From assembly GCA_900540085.1 (NCBI GenBank), contig UQEU01000001.1, positions 124,001-188,000 on the forward strand: a stretch of DNA of 64,000 nucleotides, read 5' to 3'. The notes under the pieces were generated by a model. That model saw only the letters and a list, made by a program, of their open reading frames with translations, ran no database searches and was not told the origin of the DNA. The stretch's first letter is position 1; every line of letters starts with the position of its first letter. Below are positions 15,578 to 24,106 of this stretch, one piece after another. This DNA is from an uncultured Eubacteriales bacterium (GTDB taxonomy: Bacteria; Bacillota; Clostridia; Oscillospirales; Acutalibacteraceae). The translations under genes were made by a program, and so were the position numbers.

Positions 15578-18115
15578 ATGAAAACAGAAAAATTCAATAT
15601 AGGAGGAATGACCTGCGCAGCCTGTCAGGCAAATGTCGAAAAGTGTGTAAGAAAACTTGACGGCACAAAGGAAGCGGAAGTCAGCCTTATTTCAAACCAA
15701 TTAAAAATAACTTACGATGAAAATTTGCTCGACGAAAACAAAATAGCAAATGCAATCAATGAAATCGGATATACGGTAAATAACGGCAATCAGGAAAACG
15801 CTGACAAAAGCGACAAAAAAAGCGATTTTGAAAAGAGAAAAGAACTTTCATTAAAAGAAATAAAAAGTATGAAAAACAGACTTATATCGTCTTGCATATT
15901 GCTTATTATTTTAATGTATATCGCAATGGGAAGTATGCTTTCCTTACCTATGCCGAGCATTTTGACAGGAGTTGAAAACTCTCTTATCAATGCACTTTTA
16001 CAGTTACTTTTGACTATTCCGATAATCATCATAAACAAGCATTTTTTTGTAAACGGTTTTAAAGCATTAGTTAAAAAATCTCCAAATATGGACACTCTCG
16101 TAGCAATCGGTTCGTCTGCGTCTTTTCTTTACGGTTTATTTTCGATGTTTAAAATCGCTTACGGTTTCGGTCATCAAAATTTTGAAATTGCACACAGTTT
16201 TTCTCACGAATTGTATTTCGAGTCTTCGGCAATGATATTGACTCTTGTTACAGTAGGCAAATATCTTGAATCAAAATCAAAATTAAAAACAACAGACTCT
16301 ATTGAAAAACTAATGAATTTAGCACCGAAAACGGCAAACATAATCGAAAACGGAAAAGAAAAAACAATACTTGCCGACGATTTGAAAAAAGGCGATATAA
16401 TCATAGTAAAGCCCGGAGAAAAAATTGCAGTTGACGGAACGATAATTGAAGGAACGGGATATATTGACCAAAGTTCAATTACAGGCGAAAGTATCCCTGT
16501 TCAAAAAAATGTCGGCGAGGAAGTTATATCGGCAACGATTAATAAAAACGGTTCTTTTAAATATAAGGCATCTAAAGTCGGCGAGGAAACGACTCTGTCG
16601 CAAATAGTCAAACTTATTGAAGATGCAGGAAATTCAAAAGCACCGATTGCAAGAATTGCCGATAAAGTAAGTGCTGTTTTTGTGCCGATTGTACTTGCAA
16701 TATCTTTAATTACCGCAATAATATGGCTTGCAGCAGGTCAAAGTTTTGAATTTGCATTGTCAAATGCAATAGCGGTTCTTGTAATATCATGCCCTTGCGC
16801 ACTCGGTTTGGCAACGCCCGTAGCAATAATGGTCGGTACAGGAAAAGCGGCAGAAAACGGAATACTTATAAAATCTGCCGAAGCACTTGAAGTTTTACAC
16901 AAAGCAGACACGATAGTACTCGACAAAACAGGTACGATAACAAAAGGCGAACCAGAAGTTACCGACATTATCGTTCTTGACAAAAAATTAGATGAAAACG
17001 AATTTTTAAAAATTTGTGCAAGTGCAGAAAAACTGAGCGAGCATCCTATTGCTGACGCAATAGTAAAAAAAGCAAAATCTTTAAATTTAGAAACATATAC
17101 GGCAGAAGATTTTTCGGCAGAAATAGGATTGGGAATTAACGCAAAAATCAATAAGAAGAGCGTTATTGCGGGAAACGAAAAATTTTTAAATAGCAACAAC
17201 ATACAAATAAATGACAAAGAAAAAATAATAAGCAACTTAACAAAAGACGGAAAAACCCCCGTATTCTTTGCCATTGACAATAAACTTTCGGGAATTGTCG
17301 CTGTTTCAGATACAATTAAAGACTCAAGCGTTGAAGCGATTAAAAAATTCAAAAAACTCGGCTTAAATGTCATCATGCTGACAGGCGATAACAAAGATAC
17401 TGCAAACGCCGTAAAAAATCGACTTGAAATAGACGAAGTCATTGCCGAAGTTTTTCCAAAAGATAAAGAACAAAAAATATCACAACTCAAGCAAAACGGA
17501 AAAACTGTTGTAATGGTCGGCGACGGAATAAACGACGCTCCTGCACTTATGCAGGCAAATGTCGGAATAGCAATCGGCAAAGGCACCGATATTGCAATCG
17601 ACTGTGCAGATATTGTATTGTTGAAAAACACTTTAGACGATGTCGTAACTGCAATAGAGTTAAGTAAAAAAGTGATGAAAAATATCAAAATGAATTTGTT
17701 TTGGGCATTTTTCTACAACATTTTAGGAATACCTGTTGCAGCAGGAATACTCTACCCTGCCTTTGCAATCAGGTTAAGTCCAATGATTGGTTCGGCTGCT
17801 ATGAGTTTAAGTTCAGTATGCGTTGTAACAAACGCTTTGAGACTTAAATTCTTCAAAACTAAAAACAATATAAACAATGAAAAAACTGATGAAACGAAAG
17901 GAAAAATTATTATGAAAAAAACATTTAAAGTAAACGGTATGATGTGTGAACACTGCAAAGCAAATGTAGAAAAAGCATTGAATACAATTCAAAGTATCAA
18001 AGAAACAGAAATCGACTTAGAAAGCAAAAATGTAACAATTTCTTCCGAATGTGAAATAGGCAACGATGAAATTAAAGAAGTGATAGAAAACGCCGGATAT
18101 TCGGTTGAATTTTAA
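15578..18115 (+). CDS. copA: Copper-exporting P1B-type ATPase CopA with C-terminal CopZ-like domain
   Basis: An 845-residue P1B-1 ATPase. An N-terminal HMA domain binds copper through GMTCAAC (C13, C16). Eight predicted membrane segments follow, with CPC at 405-407 in TM6. The actuator TGE is at 302-304, the phosphorylation site DKTGT at D449, the nucleotide-domain HP at 489-490 and GDGIND at 648-653. Exports Cu+ across the membrane. Unusually, a second HMA domain (GMMCEHC, C790/C793) is fused at the C-terminus after a Lys/Asn linker. It begins with an internal ATG (17912) preceded by AAAGGA, so a free CopZ-like chaperone could also be made. Operon with csoR. Confidence 0.95.
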   Translation: MKTEKFNIGGMTCAACQANVEKCVRKLDGTKEAEVSLISNQLKITYDENLLDENKIANAINEIGYTVNNGNQENADKSDKKSDFEKRKELSLKEIKSMKNRLISSCILLIILMYIAMGSMLSLPMPSILTGVENSLINALLQLLLTIPIIIINKHFFVNGFKALVKKSPNMDTLVAIGSSASFLYGLFSMFKIAYGFGHQNFEIAHSFSHELYFESSAMILTLVTVGKYLESKSKLKTTDSIEKLMNLAPKTANIIENGKEKTILADDLKKGDIIIVKPGEKIAVDGTIIEGTGYIDQSSITGESIPVQKNVGEEVISATINKNGSFKYKASKVGEETTLSQIVKLIEDAGNSKAPIARIADKVSAVFVPIVLAISLITAIIWLAAGQSFEFALSNAIAVLVISCPCALGLATPVAIMVGTGKAAENGILIKSAEALEVLHKADTIVLDKTGTITKGEPEVTDIIVLDKKLDENEFLKICASAEKLSEHPIADAIVKKAKSLNLETYTAEDFSAEIGLGINAKINKKSVIAGNEKFLNSNNIQINDKEKIISNLTKDGKTPVFFAIDNKLSGIVAVSDTIKDSSVEAIKKFKKLGLNVIMLTGDNKDTANAVKNRLEIDEVIAEVFPKDKEQKISQLKQNGKTVVMVGDGINDAPALMQANVGIAIGKGTDIAIDCADIVLLKNTLDDVVTAIELSKKVMKNIKMNLFWAFFYNILGIPVAAGILYPAFAIRLSPMIGSAAMSLSSVCVVTNALRLKFFKTKNNINNEKTDETKGKIIMKKTFKVNGMMCEHCKANVEKALNTIQSIKETEIDLESKNVTISSECEIGNDEIKEVIENAGYSVEF
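17912..18115 (+). other. Possible internal translation start giving a free CopZ-like chaperone
   Basis: In frame with copA, codon 779 is ATG and lies 9 bp after AAAGGA. Translation from it would give a 67-residue HMA protein with GMMCEHC, the size and sequence of stand-alone CopZ chaperones. Whether the internal start is used cannot be decided from sequence. Confidence 0.45.
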
Positions 18116-18133
18116 AAAACAGACATTCTTTTA

Positions 18134-18162
18134 TTGCCATTTATATTCTTAAGTAGTATAAT
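18134..18162 (+). promoter_or_regulatory. Promoter of glpP
   Basis: TTGCCA (18134-18139) and TATAAT (18157-18162), 17-bp spacing, 26 bp before the start codon. Confidence 0.7.
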
Positions 18163-18187
18163 TAACACGCAGAGAGGGGTACTTGCT

Positions 18188-18757
18188 ATGAATAAAATAA
18201 AAATGGACAAATTAATTGATTCTTTTCCGATTATTGCCGCAATAAAGAATGACGACGGACTTGAAAAGTGTCTTTCAAGCGACTGCAAAATTGTTTTTGT
18301 GCTATACGGCAATATAAATACAATTTCAGATATTGTAGGAAAATTAAAAAAATATGATAAAACCGTTTTTGTTCACACTGATTTAATAGAGGGATTATCG
18401 GCAAAAGAGGCGTCAATAGACTATCTTTTAAACAACACTTCACTTGACGGTATCATATCCACAAAAGTCTCGCTTTTAAAGTTTGCAAAAGCAAAAGGTC
18501 TCTTAACAATACTCAGATTTTTTGTTATAGACTCACTCGCTTTAAGCAACATTTCTAAAAACAAGGATGAAAAATGTATAGACTTCATTGAGATTTTGCC
18601 GGGACTGATGCCCAAAGTAACAAAGACCGTTATTGAACAAACAGGCAAAAGAGTTATCACGGGAGGACTTGTAACAGACAAGTCAGACATATTGACAAGT
18701 CTTGAGGCAGGTGCCTGCGGAGTGTCCTCCACCAATTCAGATGTTTGGTTTATGTAA
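18188..18757 (+). CDS. glpP: Glycerol-3-phosphate-responsive antiterminator GlpP
   Basis: A 189-residue GlpP-family protein with a TIM-barrel-like fold. Signatures include 'FPIIAAIKND', 'FVHTDLIEGLSAKE', 'DGIISTKVSLLKFAKAKGL', 'EILPGLMPKV' and 'VITGGLVTDKSDI'. In Bacillus, GlpP bound to glycerol-3-phosphate prevents termination in glp leaders. The start ATG at 18188 follows GAGAGGGG. It lies just upstream of a three-gene glycerol-3-phosphate oxidation operon whose leader contains a strong terminator hairpin, which fits this role in cis. Confidence 0.92.
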   Translation: MNKIKMDKLIDSFPIIAAIKNDDGLEKCLSSDCKIVFVLYGNINTISDIVGKLKKYDKTVFVHTDLIEGLSAKEASIDYLLNNTSLDGIISTKVSLLKFAKAKGLLTILRFFVIDSLALSNISKNKDEKCIDFIEILPGLMPKVTKTVIEQTGKRVITGGLVTDKSDILTSLEAGACGVSSTNSDVWFM

Positions 18758-18782
18758 TGCAAAAAATACTGTAAATTTTTTG

Positions 18783-18811
18783 TTGCATTGAAAAACATTT
18801 TGTGCTAAAAT
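18783..18811 (+). promoter_or_regulatory. Promoter of the glycerol-3-phosphate oxidation operon
   Basis: TTGCAT (18783-18788) and TAAAAT (18806-18811), 17 bp apart, upstream of the leader hairpin. Confidence 0.65.
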
Positions 18812-18848
18812 AAAAATATTAAATATATACCACGAGAATTGAGTAATG

Positions 18849-18888
18849 GTAAAAAGCGACTGAGTCGCTTTTTACTGTTGCTCTTTTT
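18849..18888 (+). terminator. Leader terminator, probable GlpP target
   Basis: Perfect 12-bp stem GTAAAAAGCGAC (18849-18860) with 18864-18875, loop TGA, then a T-run (18883-18890). It sits between promoter and start codon, as in GlpP-controlled glp leaders of Firmicutes. Confidence 0.75.
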
Positions 18889-18909
18889 TTGCTTCAGAGA
18901 GGGATTTTT

Positions 18910-20340
18910 ATGTATGATGTTGCAATTATAGGCTCAGGAATTATCGGTTCAGCCTGTGCCTACACTCTATCACAATACAAGTTGAAAGTTGTGATGGTGG
19001 AAAAAGAAAACGATGTTTGTATGGGTACAACAAAAGCAAACAGTGCTATCATTCACGCAGGATTTGACCCAAAGCCAAACACACTGATGGCAAAAACAAA
19101 TGTTCCGGGAAACAAAATGTGCAAAGAAATTTGCAAAAAACTTTCCGTACCGATTAAAGAAATCGGCTCGCTCGTCGTTGCATTTGACGATGAAGAAAAA
19201 GAAACTTTGGACACGCTTTTTGATAGGGGTATTGAAAACGGCGTTTTGGGTATGGAAATTTGGGACAGAGAAAAAATTTTGGAAAAAGAGCCGAATATTT
19301 CGGAAAAAGCTGTGGCTGCACTTTGGGCACCGAGTGCCGCTATTGTCAATCCGTGGGAAATGGGACTTGCAATGGCGGAAACAGCCGTTGTAAACGGTTG
19401 TGATTTAAAACTGTCATTTGAAGTCAAATCTATCGACAAAGAAGAAAACTGCTATTTGATAAAATCTGAAAATGACGAAGTAAGGGCGAAGTATGTTATC
19501 AACGCAAGCGGTGTAAATACAGACGCTGTCAGCAGTATGGTAGGAACACCGAATTACAAAATTGTTCCGACTGTCGGAGAATACTATTTGCTTGACAAAT
19601 CCGAAGGAAAAACCGTTTCAAGCGTAGTATTCCCCTGCCCGTCTAAAAAAGGCAAAGGAGTTTTAATAGCACCTACCGTTCACGGCAATTTGATTGTCGG
19701 ACCTACGGCAACTGTAAAAGAAAGCAAAGAGGATACTTCAAACACTTCGGAAGGTTTAAATTCAATTCGTGAAAAAGCGTCTAAAGTTGTTCCAAATATC
19801 AATTTCAGACAAAACATTCGCAACTTTGCAGGAATAAGAGCAAACTCTACCGTTGACGACTTTATCATTGATTTTGTTGCCGAAAACTTTTTAGAGCTTG
19901 CAGGCATTCGTTCGCCCGGACTGTCAAGCGCACCCGCAATAGCAAAATATGCAATCGAACTTTTACAGAAAAAAGGTCTTGTATGCAATAAAAAAGATGA
20001 CTTTAAAGATGAAAGAAAACACATACGCTTCAATGAATTGAGCGAAAAAGAGCGTGCAGAATTAGTAAAGGAAAACTCATCTTACGGAAGAATTATATGC
20101 AGATGCGAAACTATAACGGAGGGCGAAATTATAGACGCAATCAATTCGCCTATCCCTCCTTGCTCCGTTGACGGTATCAAACGCCGTGCAGGAAGCGGTA
20201 TGGGCAGATGTCAGGGAGGTTTCTGCGGACCGAGAGTTGTGGAAATTTTAGCAAAAGAAAAAGGCATTTCTCCTCTTGAAATTTTACAAGATGCAAACGG
20301 AAGTTATATTTTAACAGGCGAAACAAAGGAGGAAAAATGA
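18910..20340 (+). CDS. FAD-dependent glycerol-3-phosphate dehydrogenase, GlpO/GlpA-like, with BFD-type [2Fe-2S] domain
   Basis: A 476-residue FAD oxidoreductase of the DAO family with dinucleotide motif IGSGIIGSACA at the N-terminus. A bacterioferritin-associated-ferredoxin-like [2Fe-2S] domain lies near the C-terminus, with cysteines in ICRCET and GRCQGGFCGP. This architecture matches the anaerobic glycerol-3-phosphate dehydrogenases encoded with an FAD/NAD oxidoreductase and a DUF1667 protein in Clostridia. It would oxidise glycerol-3-phosphate to dihydroxyacetone phosphate. The ATG at 18910 follows AGAGAGGGA. First gene of the operon behind the GlpP-type leader; substrate is inferred partly from context. 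Confidence 0.85.
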   Translation: MYDVAIIGSGIIGSACAYTLSQYKLKVVMVEKENDVCMGTTKANSAIIHAGFDPKPNTLMAKTNVPGNKMCKEICKKLSVPIKEIGSLVVAFDDEEKETLDTLFDRGIENGVLGMEIWDREKILEKEPNISEKAVAALWAPSAAIVNPWEMGLAMAETAVVNGCDLKLSFEVKSIDKEENCYLIKSENDEVRAKYVINASGVNTDAVSSMVGTPNYKIVPTVGEYYLLDKSEGKTVSSVVFPCPSKKGKGVLIAPTVHGNLIVGPTATVKESKEDTSNTSEGLNSIREKASKVVPNINFRQNIRNFAGIRANSTVDDFIIDFVAENFLELAGIRSPGLSSAPAIAKYAIELLQKKGLVCNKKDDFKDERKHIRFNELSEKERAELVKENSSYGRIICRCETITEGEIIDAINSPIPPCSVDGIKRRAGSGMGRCQGGFCGPRVVEILAKEKGISPLEILQDANGSYILTGETKEEK

Positions 20341-20341
20341 T

Positions 20342-21601
20342 ATGCAGTACGATTTAATAGTCATCGGCGGCGGTCCCGCTGGTTTAGCAGCGGCTTATGC
20401 AGCAAAAAACAAAGGACTTAAAAAAATACTTATAATAGAAAGAGATAAAGAACTCGGCGGAATACTTAACCAATGTATTCACAACGGTTTCGGTCTTCAC
20501 TACTTCAAAGAACAATTAACAGGCCCTGAATATGCCGAAAGATTTATTGATATGGTTGAAAAGACCGATATTGAAATAATGCTTGACACAATGGTACTGC
20601 AAATTACAAAAGACAAGACAGTACACGCAGTCAACACTAAAATCGGATATATGATTTTAAACGCAAAAAGTATCGTTTTGGCAATGGGTTGCCGAGAAAG
20701 AACCCGTGGTGCAATCTCAATACCGGGTACAAGACCTGCTGGCATTTTAACGGCAGGCGCAGCTCAAAGATATGTAAATATCGAAGGCTATATGGTCGGC
20801 AAAAGAGTTGTAATTTTAGGTTCGGGAGATATCGGACTTATTATGGCAAGAAGAATGACGCTTGAAGGTGCAAAGGTTCTTGCCTGCGTTGAACTGATGC
20901 CATACTCAGGAGGTCTTCAGAGAAATATTGTGCAATGTCTTGAAGATTTCAACATACCGCTTTATCTTTCACACACAATAACAGATATAAAAGGCAAAAA
21001 CAGAGTCGAAAGCGTAACTGTTTCAAAAGTTGACGAAAACAGAAATCCCATACCGAATACAGAAATGACTTTTGACTGCGACACAGTTCTTTTAAGTGTC
21101 GGTTTAATTCCCGAAAATGAATTGACAAGAGAGGCAAAAATTGAAATTGACCCTCGAACAAACGGTGCTAAAGTTCTTGAAAACAAAGAAACATCGGCAG
21201 AAGGTATATTCGCCTGCGGCAATGCACTTCATGTACATGACCTTGTGGATTTTGTAACTGCAGAAAGCACTTCGGCAGGCGAAGCAGCAGCTGACTATGT
21301 AATCAATGGTGAAAAAGACAGAGAAAAAATAATAAATGTCAAAACAAACGGTGCAATCGGTTACACAGTTCCCCAGAATTTCCGTTCAGATTGCGAAAAC
21401 GGAGTAGAATTTTACTTCAGAGTCAGAAAAGTCTTCAAAAAAAGCAAGATAGTTGTTAAAGACGGCGAAAAAATCATTGCAAACTTCAAAAGACAACATA
21501 TGGCACCGGGTGAAATGGAAAAAATACTTATACCAAAAGTTTTAACGGATAAAATCACTTCAAACGAAATCACAATTTCAGCTGAGGAGGATGAACAATG
21601 A
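20342..21601 (+). CDS. NAD(P)/FAD-dependent oxidoreductase partner of the GlpO-like enzyme
   Basis: A 419-residue pyridine nucleotide-disulfide-type oxidoreductase. The FAD motif IGGGPAGLAAA is at the N-terminus and a second GSGDIGLIMARRM nucleotide motif near residues 160-172. The segment MGCRERTRG precedes the latter. The closing FAD-contact motif is FACGNALHVHDLVD. It has no redox-active CxxC pair, so it is not a thioredoxin-reductase type. Probably passes electrons from glycerol-3-phosphate oxidation to NAD or another carrier. Starts 1 bp after the GlpO-like gene and overlaps the DUF1667 gene by 4 bp. Confidence 0.85.
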   Translation: MQYDLIVIGGGPAGLAAAYAAKNKGLKKILIIERDKELGGILNQCIHNGFGLHYFKEQLTGPEYAERFIDMVEKTDIEIMLDTMVLQITKDKTVHAVNTKIGYMILNAKSIVLAMGCRERTRGAISIPGTRPAGILTAGAAQRYVNIEGYMVGKRVVILGSGDIGLIMARRMTLEGAKVLACVELMPYSGGLQRNIVQCLEDFNIPLYLSHTITDIKGKNRVESVTVSKVDENRNPIPNTEMTFDCDTVLLSVGLIPENELTREAKIEIDPRTNGAKVLENKETSAEGIFACGNALHVHDLVDFVTAESTSAGEAAADYVINGEKDREKIINVKTNGAIGYTVPQNFRSDCENGVEFYFRVRKVFKKSKIVVKDGEKIIANFKRQHMAPGEMEKILIPKVLTDKITSNEITISAEEDEQ

Positions 21602-21948
21602 CAGATTTAATTTGCATTATGTGTCCGAAAGGATGCAGACTCAAAGTTGACGAAGAAAACGGATATAAAGTAACGGGCAACAGTTGTGAAAAAGGTGCGA
21701 TTTACGGCAAAAACGAACTGAAAAATCCTACAAGAGTCATCACTTCCACTGTAAAAATCAACAGTAAAAATTACAGAAGACTGCCTGTTAAAACAAATGG
21801 AGAAGTTCCAAAAAGCAAAGTCGAAGACGCAGTAAAACTACTTGACAAAATCACTGTTCAAGCACCCGTAAAATGCGGCGATATTGTTTTTGAAAACATT
21901 TTTGACAGTGGCGTTGACTTTGTAAGCGCAAAAACAATTAAAGAGTAA
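21598..21948 (+). CDS. DUF1667 protein, iron-sulfur-type third subunit
   Basis: A 116-residue protein with the DUF1667 N-terminal motif CIMCPKGCRL plus NSCEKG, four cysteines that could hold an iron-sulfur cluster. The family is almost always encoded after the GlpO-like and FAD oxidoreductase genes, and is thought to be an electron-transfer subunit. Its ATG overlaps the preceding stop (ATGA), indicating translational coupling. The operon ends in a strong terminator. Confidence 0.88.
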   Translation: MTDLICIMCPKGCRLKVDEENGYKVTGNSCEKGAIYGKNELKNPTRVITSTVKINSKNYRRLPVKTNGEVPKSKVEDAVKLLDKITVQAPVKCGDIVFENIFDSGVDFVSAKTIKE

Positions 21949-22000
21949 ATACAATAAGTTCAATATAATGTAACGACAAAAATATATAAACAAACAAAAA

Positions 22001-22037
22001 TAAAGGCAGAGTTAATATTAACTCTGCCTTTATTTTT
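22001..22037. terminator. Bidirectional terminator with 32-bp perfect palindrome
   Basis: Positions 22001-22032 are perfectly palindromic, apex GTTAATATTAAC, with A- and T-rich flanks. Serves the glycerol-3-phosphate operon and the convergent Nudix gene. The apex is the same as in the terminator at 4492-4521. Confidence 0.85.
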
Positions 22038-22566
22038 AAAATTCTTTTTTAGTTTGATGACAACCATACTGATTATGCATATCAAAGAACAACTGAATCA
22101 GACTTTTATAATACGTAATAAATGTACCGCTGTCTATCATTTCAAATATTTCATCCATTGTTGCCCACTTGACTTCTTGCACTTCATCATACTGCAAAAC
22201 TAAATCGTTTATATTAATTTCTTTTTCAATTAAATAGACATCATCAAATCCCACATCAAAATTTATTGTTAAATGTGGTTGAATATTTTGAAAATCAATT
22301 TTCAAACCAATTTCTTCAAATAATTCTCTTTCAATGGCAGTTTGACTTGTTTCTCCCGAAACAGCACTTCCGCCCACCGTTATGTCCCACATATTTGACC
22401 AGCCTGACTTGAACGGTTGCCTTTTTTGAATTAACATTTTTCCTTTTGAATTAAAAATACATGCATGGACTACCAAATGGTAAGCACCTTTTTCAAACTT
22501 GTCTCCTCTTACCATTTTTTTATTTGTTTTTGTTTTATCGCTGTTATAAACATCCCATAACTCCAT
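22036..22566 (-). CDS. Nudix hydrolase
   Basis: A 176-residue protein with a complete Nudix box at about residues 66-88: G, six residues later E, then RELFEEIGL. The upstream 'KMLIQKRQPFKSGWSNMWD' is typical of Nudix proteins related to isopentenyl-diphosphate isomerase-like (YfcD) hydrolases. Acts on an unknown nucleoside diphosphate-type substrate. Single gene or co-transcribed with the upstream esterase, 37 bp away. Confidence 0.88.
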   Translation of the reverse strand: MELWDVYNSDKTKTNKKMVRGDKFEKGAYHLVVHACIFNSKGKMLIQKRQPFKSGWSNMWDITVGGSAVSGETSQTAIERELFEEIGLKIDFQNIQPHLTINFDVGFDDVYLIEKEININDLVLQYDEVQEVKWATMDEIFEMIDSGTFITYYKSLIQLFFDMHNQYGCHQTKKEF

Positions 22567-22603
22567 ACAAGTATTTATCCTTTCAAATTTAATATTTATT
22601 CAG

Positions 22604-23506
22604 TTATTCAATTTTTGACTTAAAAAATCTTGTCATTTCATCTATGATTATTTTACCCGGCTCACTGTCTTGTTTCAAGATGCTGAAATCGTGAATTTGC
22701 ATATCTTTTGTCCAATTATGAAACTTTACATCAATACCGTTAGTAATAAGCACAGAATAGCACTCAAGTGACTGACTTTGAACAAAATCTCCCTTTGAAG
22801 TTACAAGATAAAACGGTGCCATTCCCTTCACGGCAACTCTGCCGAAATCGGCAAAATGTTTATAGCACGCTGAATTTTTGTAATCATCGCCGAACACCAT
22901 TTTTCTGTTTGCCAAAACAATGGGATTATTTACCGTAAAATTGATGACGGGAGAAGTTGCACCGATTGCTCTAAATCTTGTTTTCGGTACTTTTACACCC
23001 AAAAATTCTGCATACTCTTTACGAACACAAATCGCCTCTGAAAGACAAACAAGATTTCCGCCTGCCGAATCTCCTGTCAAGAAAACTTTTTCAGCGTCGC
23101 CGTGATAGTTTTCTATATTTTCAAAAACCCAATTATACGCTTCAAAGCAATCTTTCAACTGTTCGTCAAGATAAACCTTTTCTTCATCACCTGCAAGTCG
23201 ATAGTTAATATTTACAACTACAAAACCTTTTTGTGCAAGTGCAATACAGTATGGTCTGTTAATTTCCTTATATCCATACATCCAGCCACCGCCGTGAACA
23301 TCTATTATAACAGGCAATTTATCGCCTTTTTTTACACTTGACGGATAATATATGTCAAGCAAATGTCCCCTTTTGCCGTCACGAATATACGGAATATCGA
23401 ACAGTTGTTTTACATCGTCGGGTTCAACATATTTTTGAATACGCCTATTATCGTTATTTCCCGAAAATTCCCATATCAAATTCAAAATAGGTTTAAAAAT
23501 ATCCAT
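22604..23506 (-). CDS. Alpha/beta hydrolase, HSL-type esterase
   Basis: A 300-residue alpha/beta hydrolase. The oxyanion motif HGGGW (71-75) and nucleophile elbow GDSAGGN (Ser147) identify the hormone-sensitive-lipase/esterase group. The acid is probably D in TSKGDFV and the base H in QIHDFSI. No signal peptide, so cytoplasmic; substrate unknown, probably short-chain esters. The ATG follows AGAGGAGATATT. Confidence 0.88.
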   Translation of the reverse strand: MDIFKPILNLIWEFSGNNDNRRIQKYVEPDDVKQLFDIPYIRDGKRGHLLDIYYPSSVKKGDKLPVIIDVHGGGWMYGYKEINRPYCIALAQKGFVVVNINYRLAGDEEKVYLDEQLKDCFEAYNWVFENIENYHGDAEKVFLTGDSAGGNLVCLSEAICVRKEYAEFLGVKVPKTRFRAIGATSPVINFTVNNPIVLANRKMVFGDDYKNSACYKHFADFGRVAVKGMAPFYLVTSKGDFVQSQSLECYSVLITNGIDVKFHNWTKDMQIHDFSILKQDSEPGKIIIDEMTRFFKSKIE

Positions 23507-23566
23507 AATATCTCCTCTTTAAAATAAATCACACAATTTAAGCATAAAATATATCAGGTGATTTAT

Positions 23567-24106
23567 ATGAACAAAAAAATTTTAAAAACAGAAACAATTT
23601 GCTTTTTCATTGTTTTGGTTGTAGGCAGTCTGTTTCACTTTCTGTTTAAATTGAGCAATCAAAACACGCTTGTCGCACTCTTTTCTCCGATAAACGAAAG
23701 TGTTTGGGAACACTTAAAAATGCTTTGGTTTCCATACTTTTTCACATCGTTTTTTGAAAAGAAATTTATCAAAAGCGAAAGTTTTTTCTTTTCAAAGTTA
23801 TGCGGCGGTATTGTCGGAATTATTTCGATTGTCATTTTTTTCTACACATACAGCGCAATAGCTGGAAAACACTTTTTGTTTATGGATATCGTCTGCTTTA
23901 TTTTAGGAGTATTTTTAGCATTTTTGACAAGTTACAAAATCATTGAAAAGCAAAACGAAAACTGCAAAAAGTTTGAAACAGTCAGTATATTTTTAATAAT
24001 AGCCGTAAGCATACTGTTTTTTGTATTTACTTTTGCACCGCCTAAAACAGAAATTTTCAGAGACAGCACAAACGACACTTACGGCATATACAAAACAAAT
24101 CAATGA
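23567..24106 (+). CDS. DUF6512-type small integral membrane protein
   Basis: A 179-residue protein with five or six hydrophobic segments. The segment LVVGSLFHFLFKLSN followed by ALFSPINESVWEHLKMLWFP is the hallmark of the DUF6512 membrane family of Clostridia, whose function is unknown. Start chosen at the ATG at 23567 with AGGTGA upstream; a GTG nine bases earlier is possible. Its 3' end overlaps the convergent glucosidase gene by 7 bp, with no terminator between. Confidence 0.75.
   Translation: MNKKILKTETICFFIVLVVGSLFHFLFKLSNQNTLVALFSPINESVWEHLKMLWFPYFFTSFFEKKFIKSESFFFSKLCGGIVGIISIVIFFYTYSAIAGKHFLFMDIVCFILGVFLAFLTSYKIIEKQNENCKKFETVSIFLIIAVSILFFVFTFAPPKTEIFRDSTNDTYGIYKTNQ

Noticed and set aside
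24100..24106. Convergent overlap as a sign of misannotation
   Set aside because: Both reading frames are full-length and match families; a 7-bp convergent overlap is harmless and common in compact genomes.
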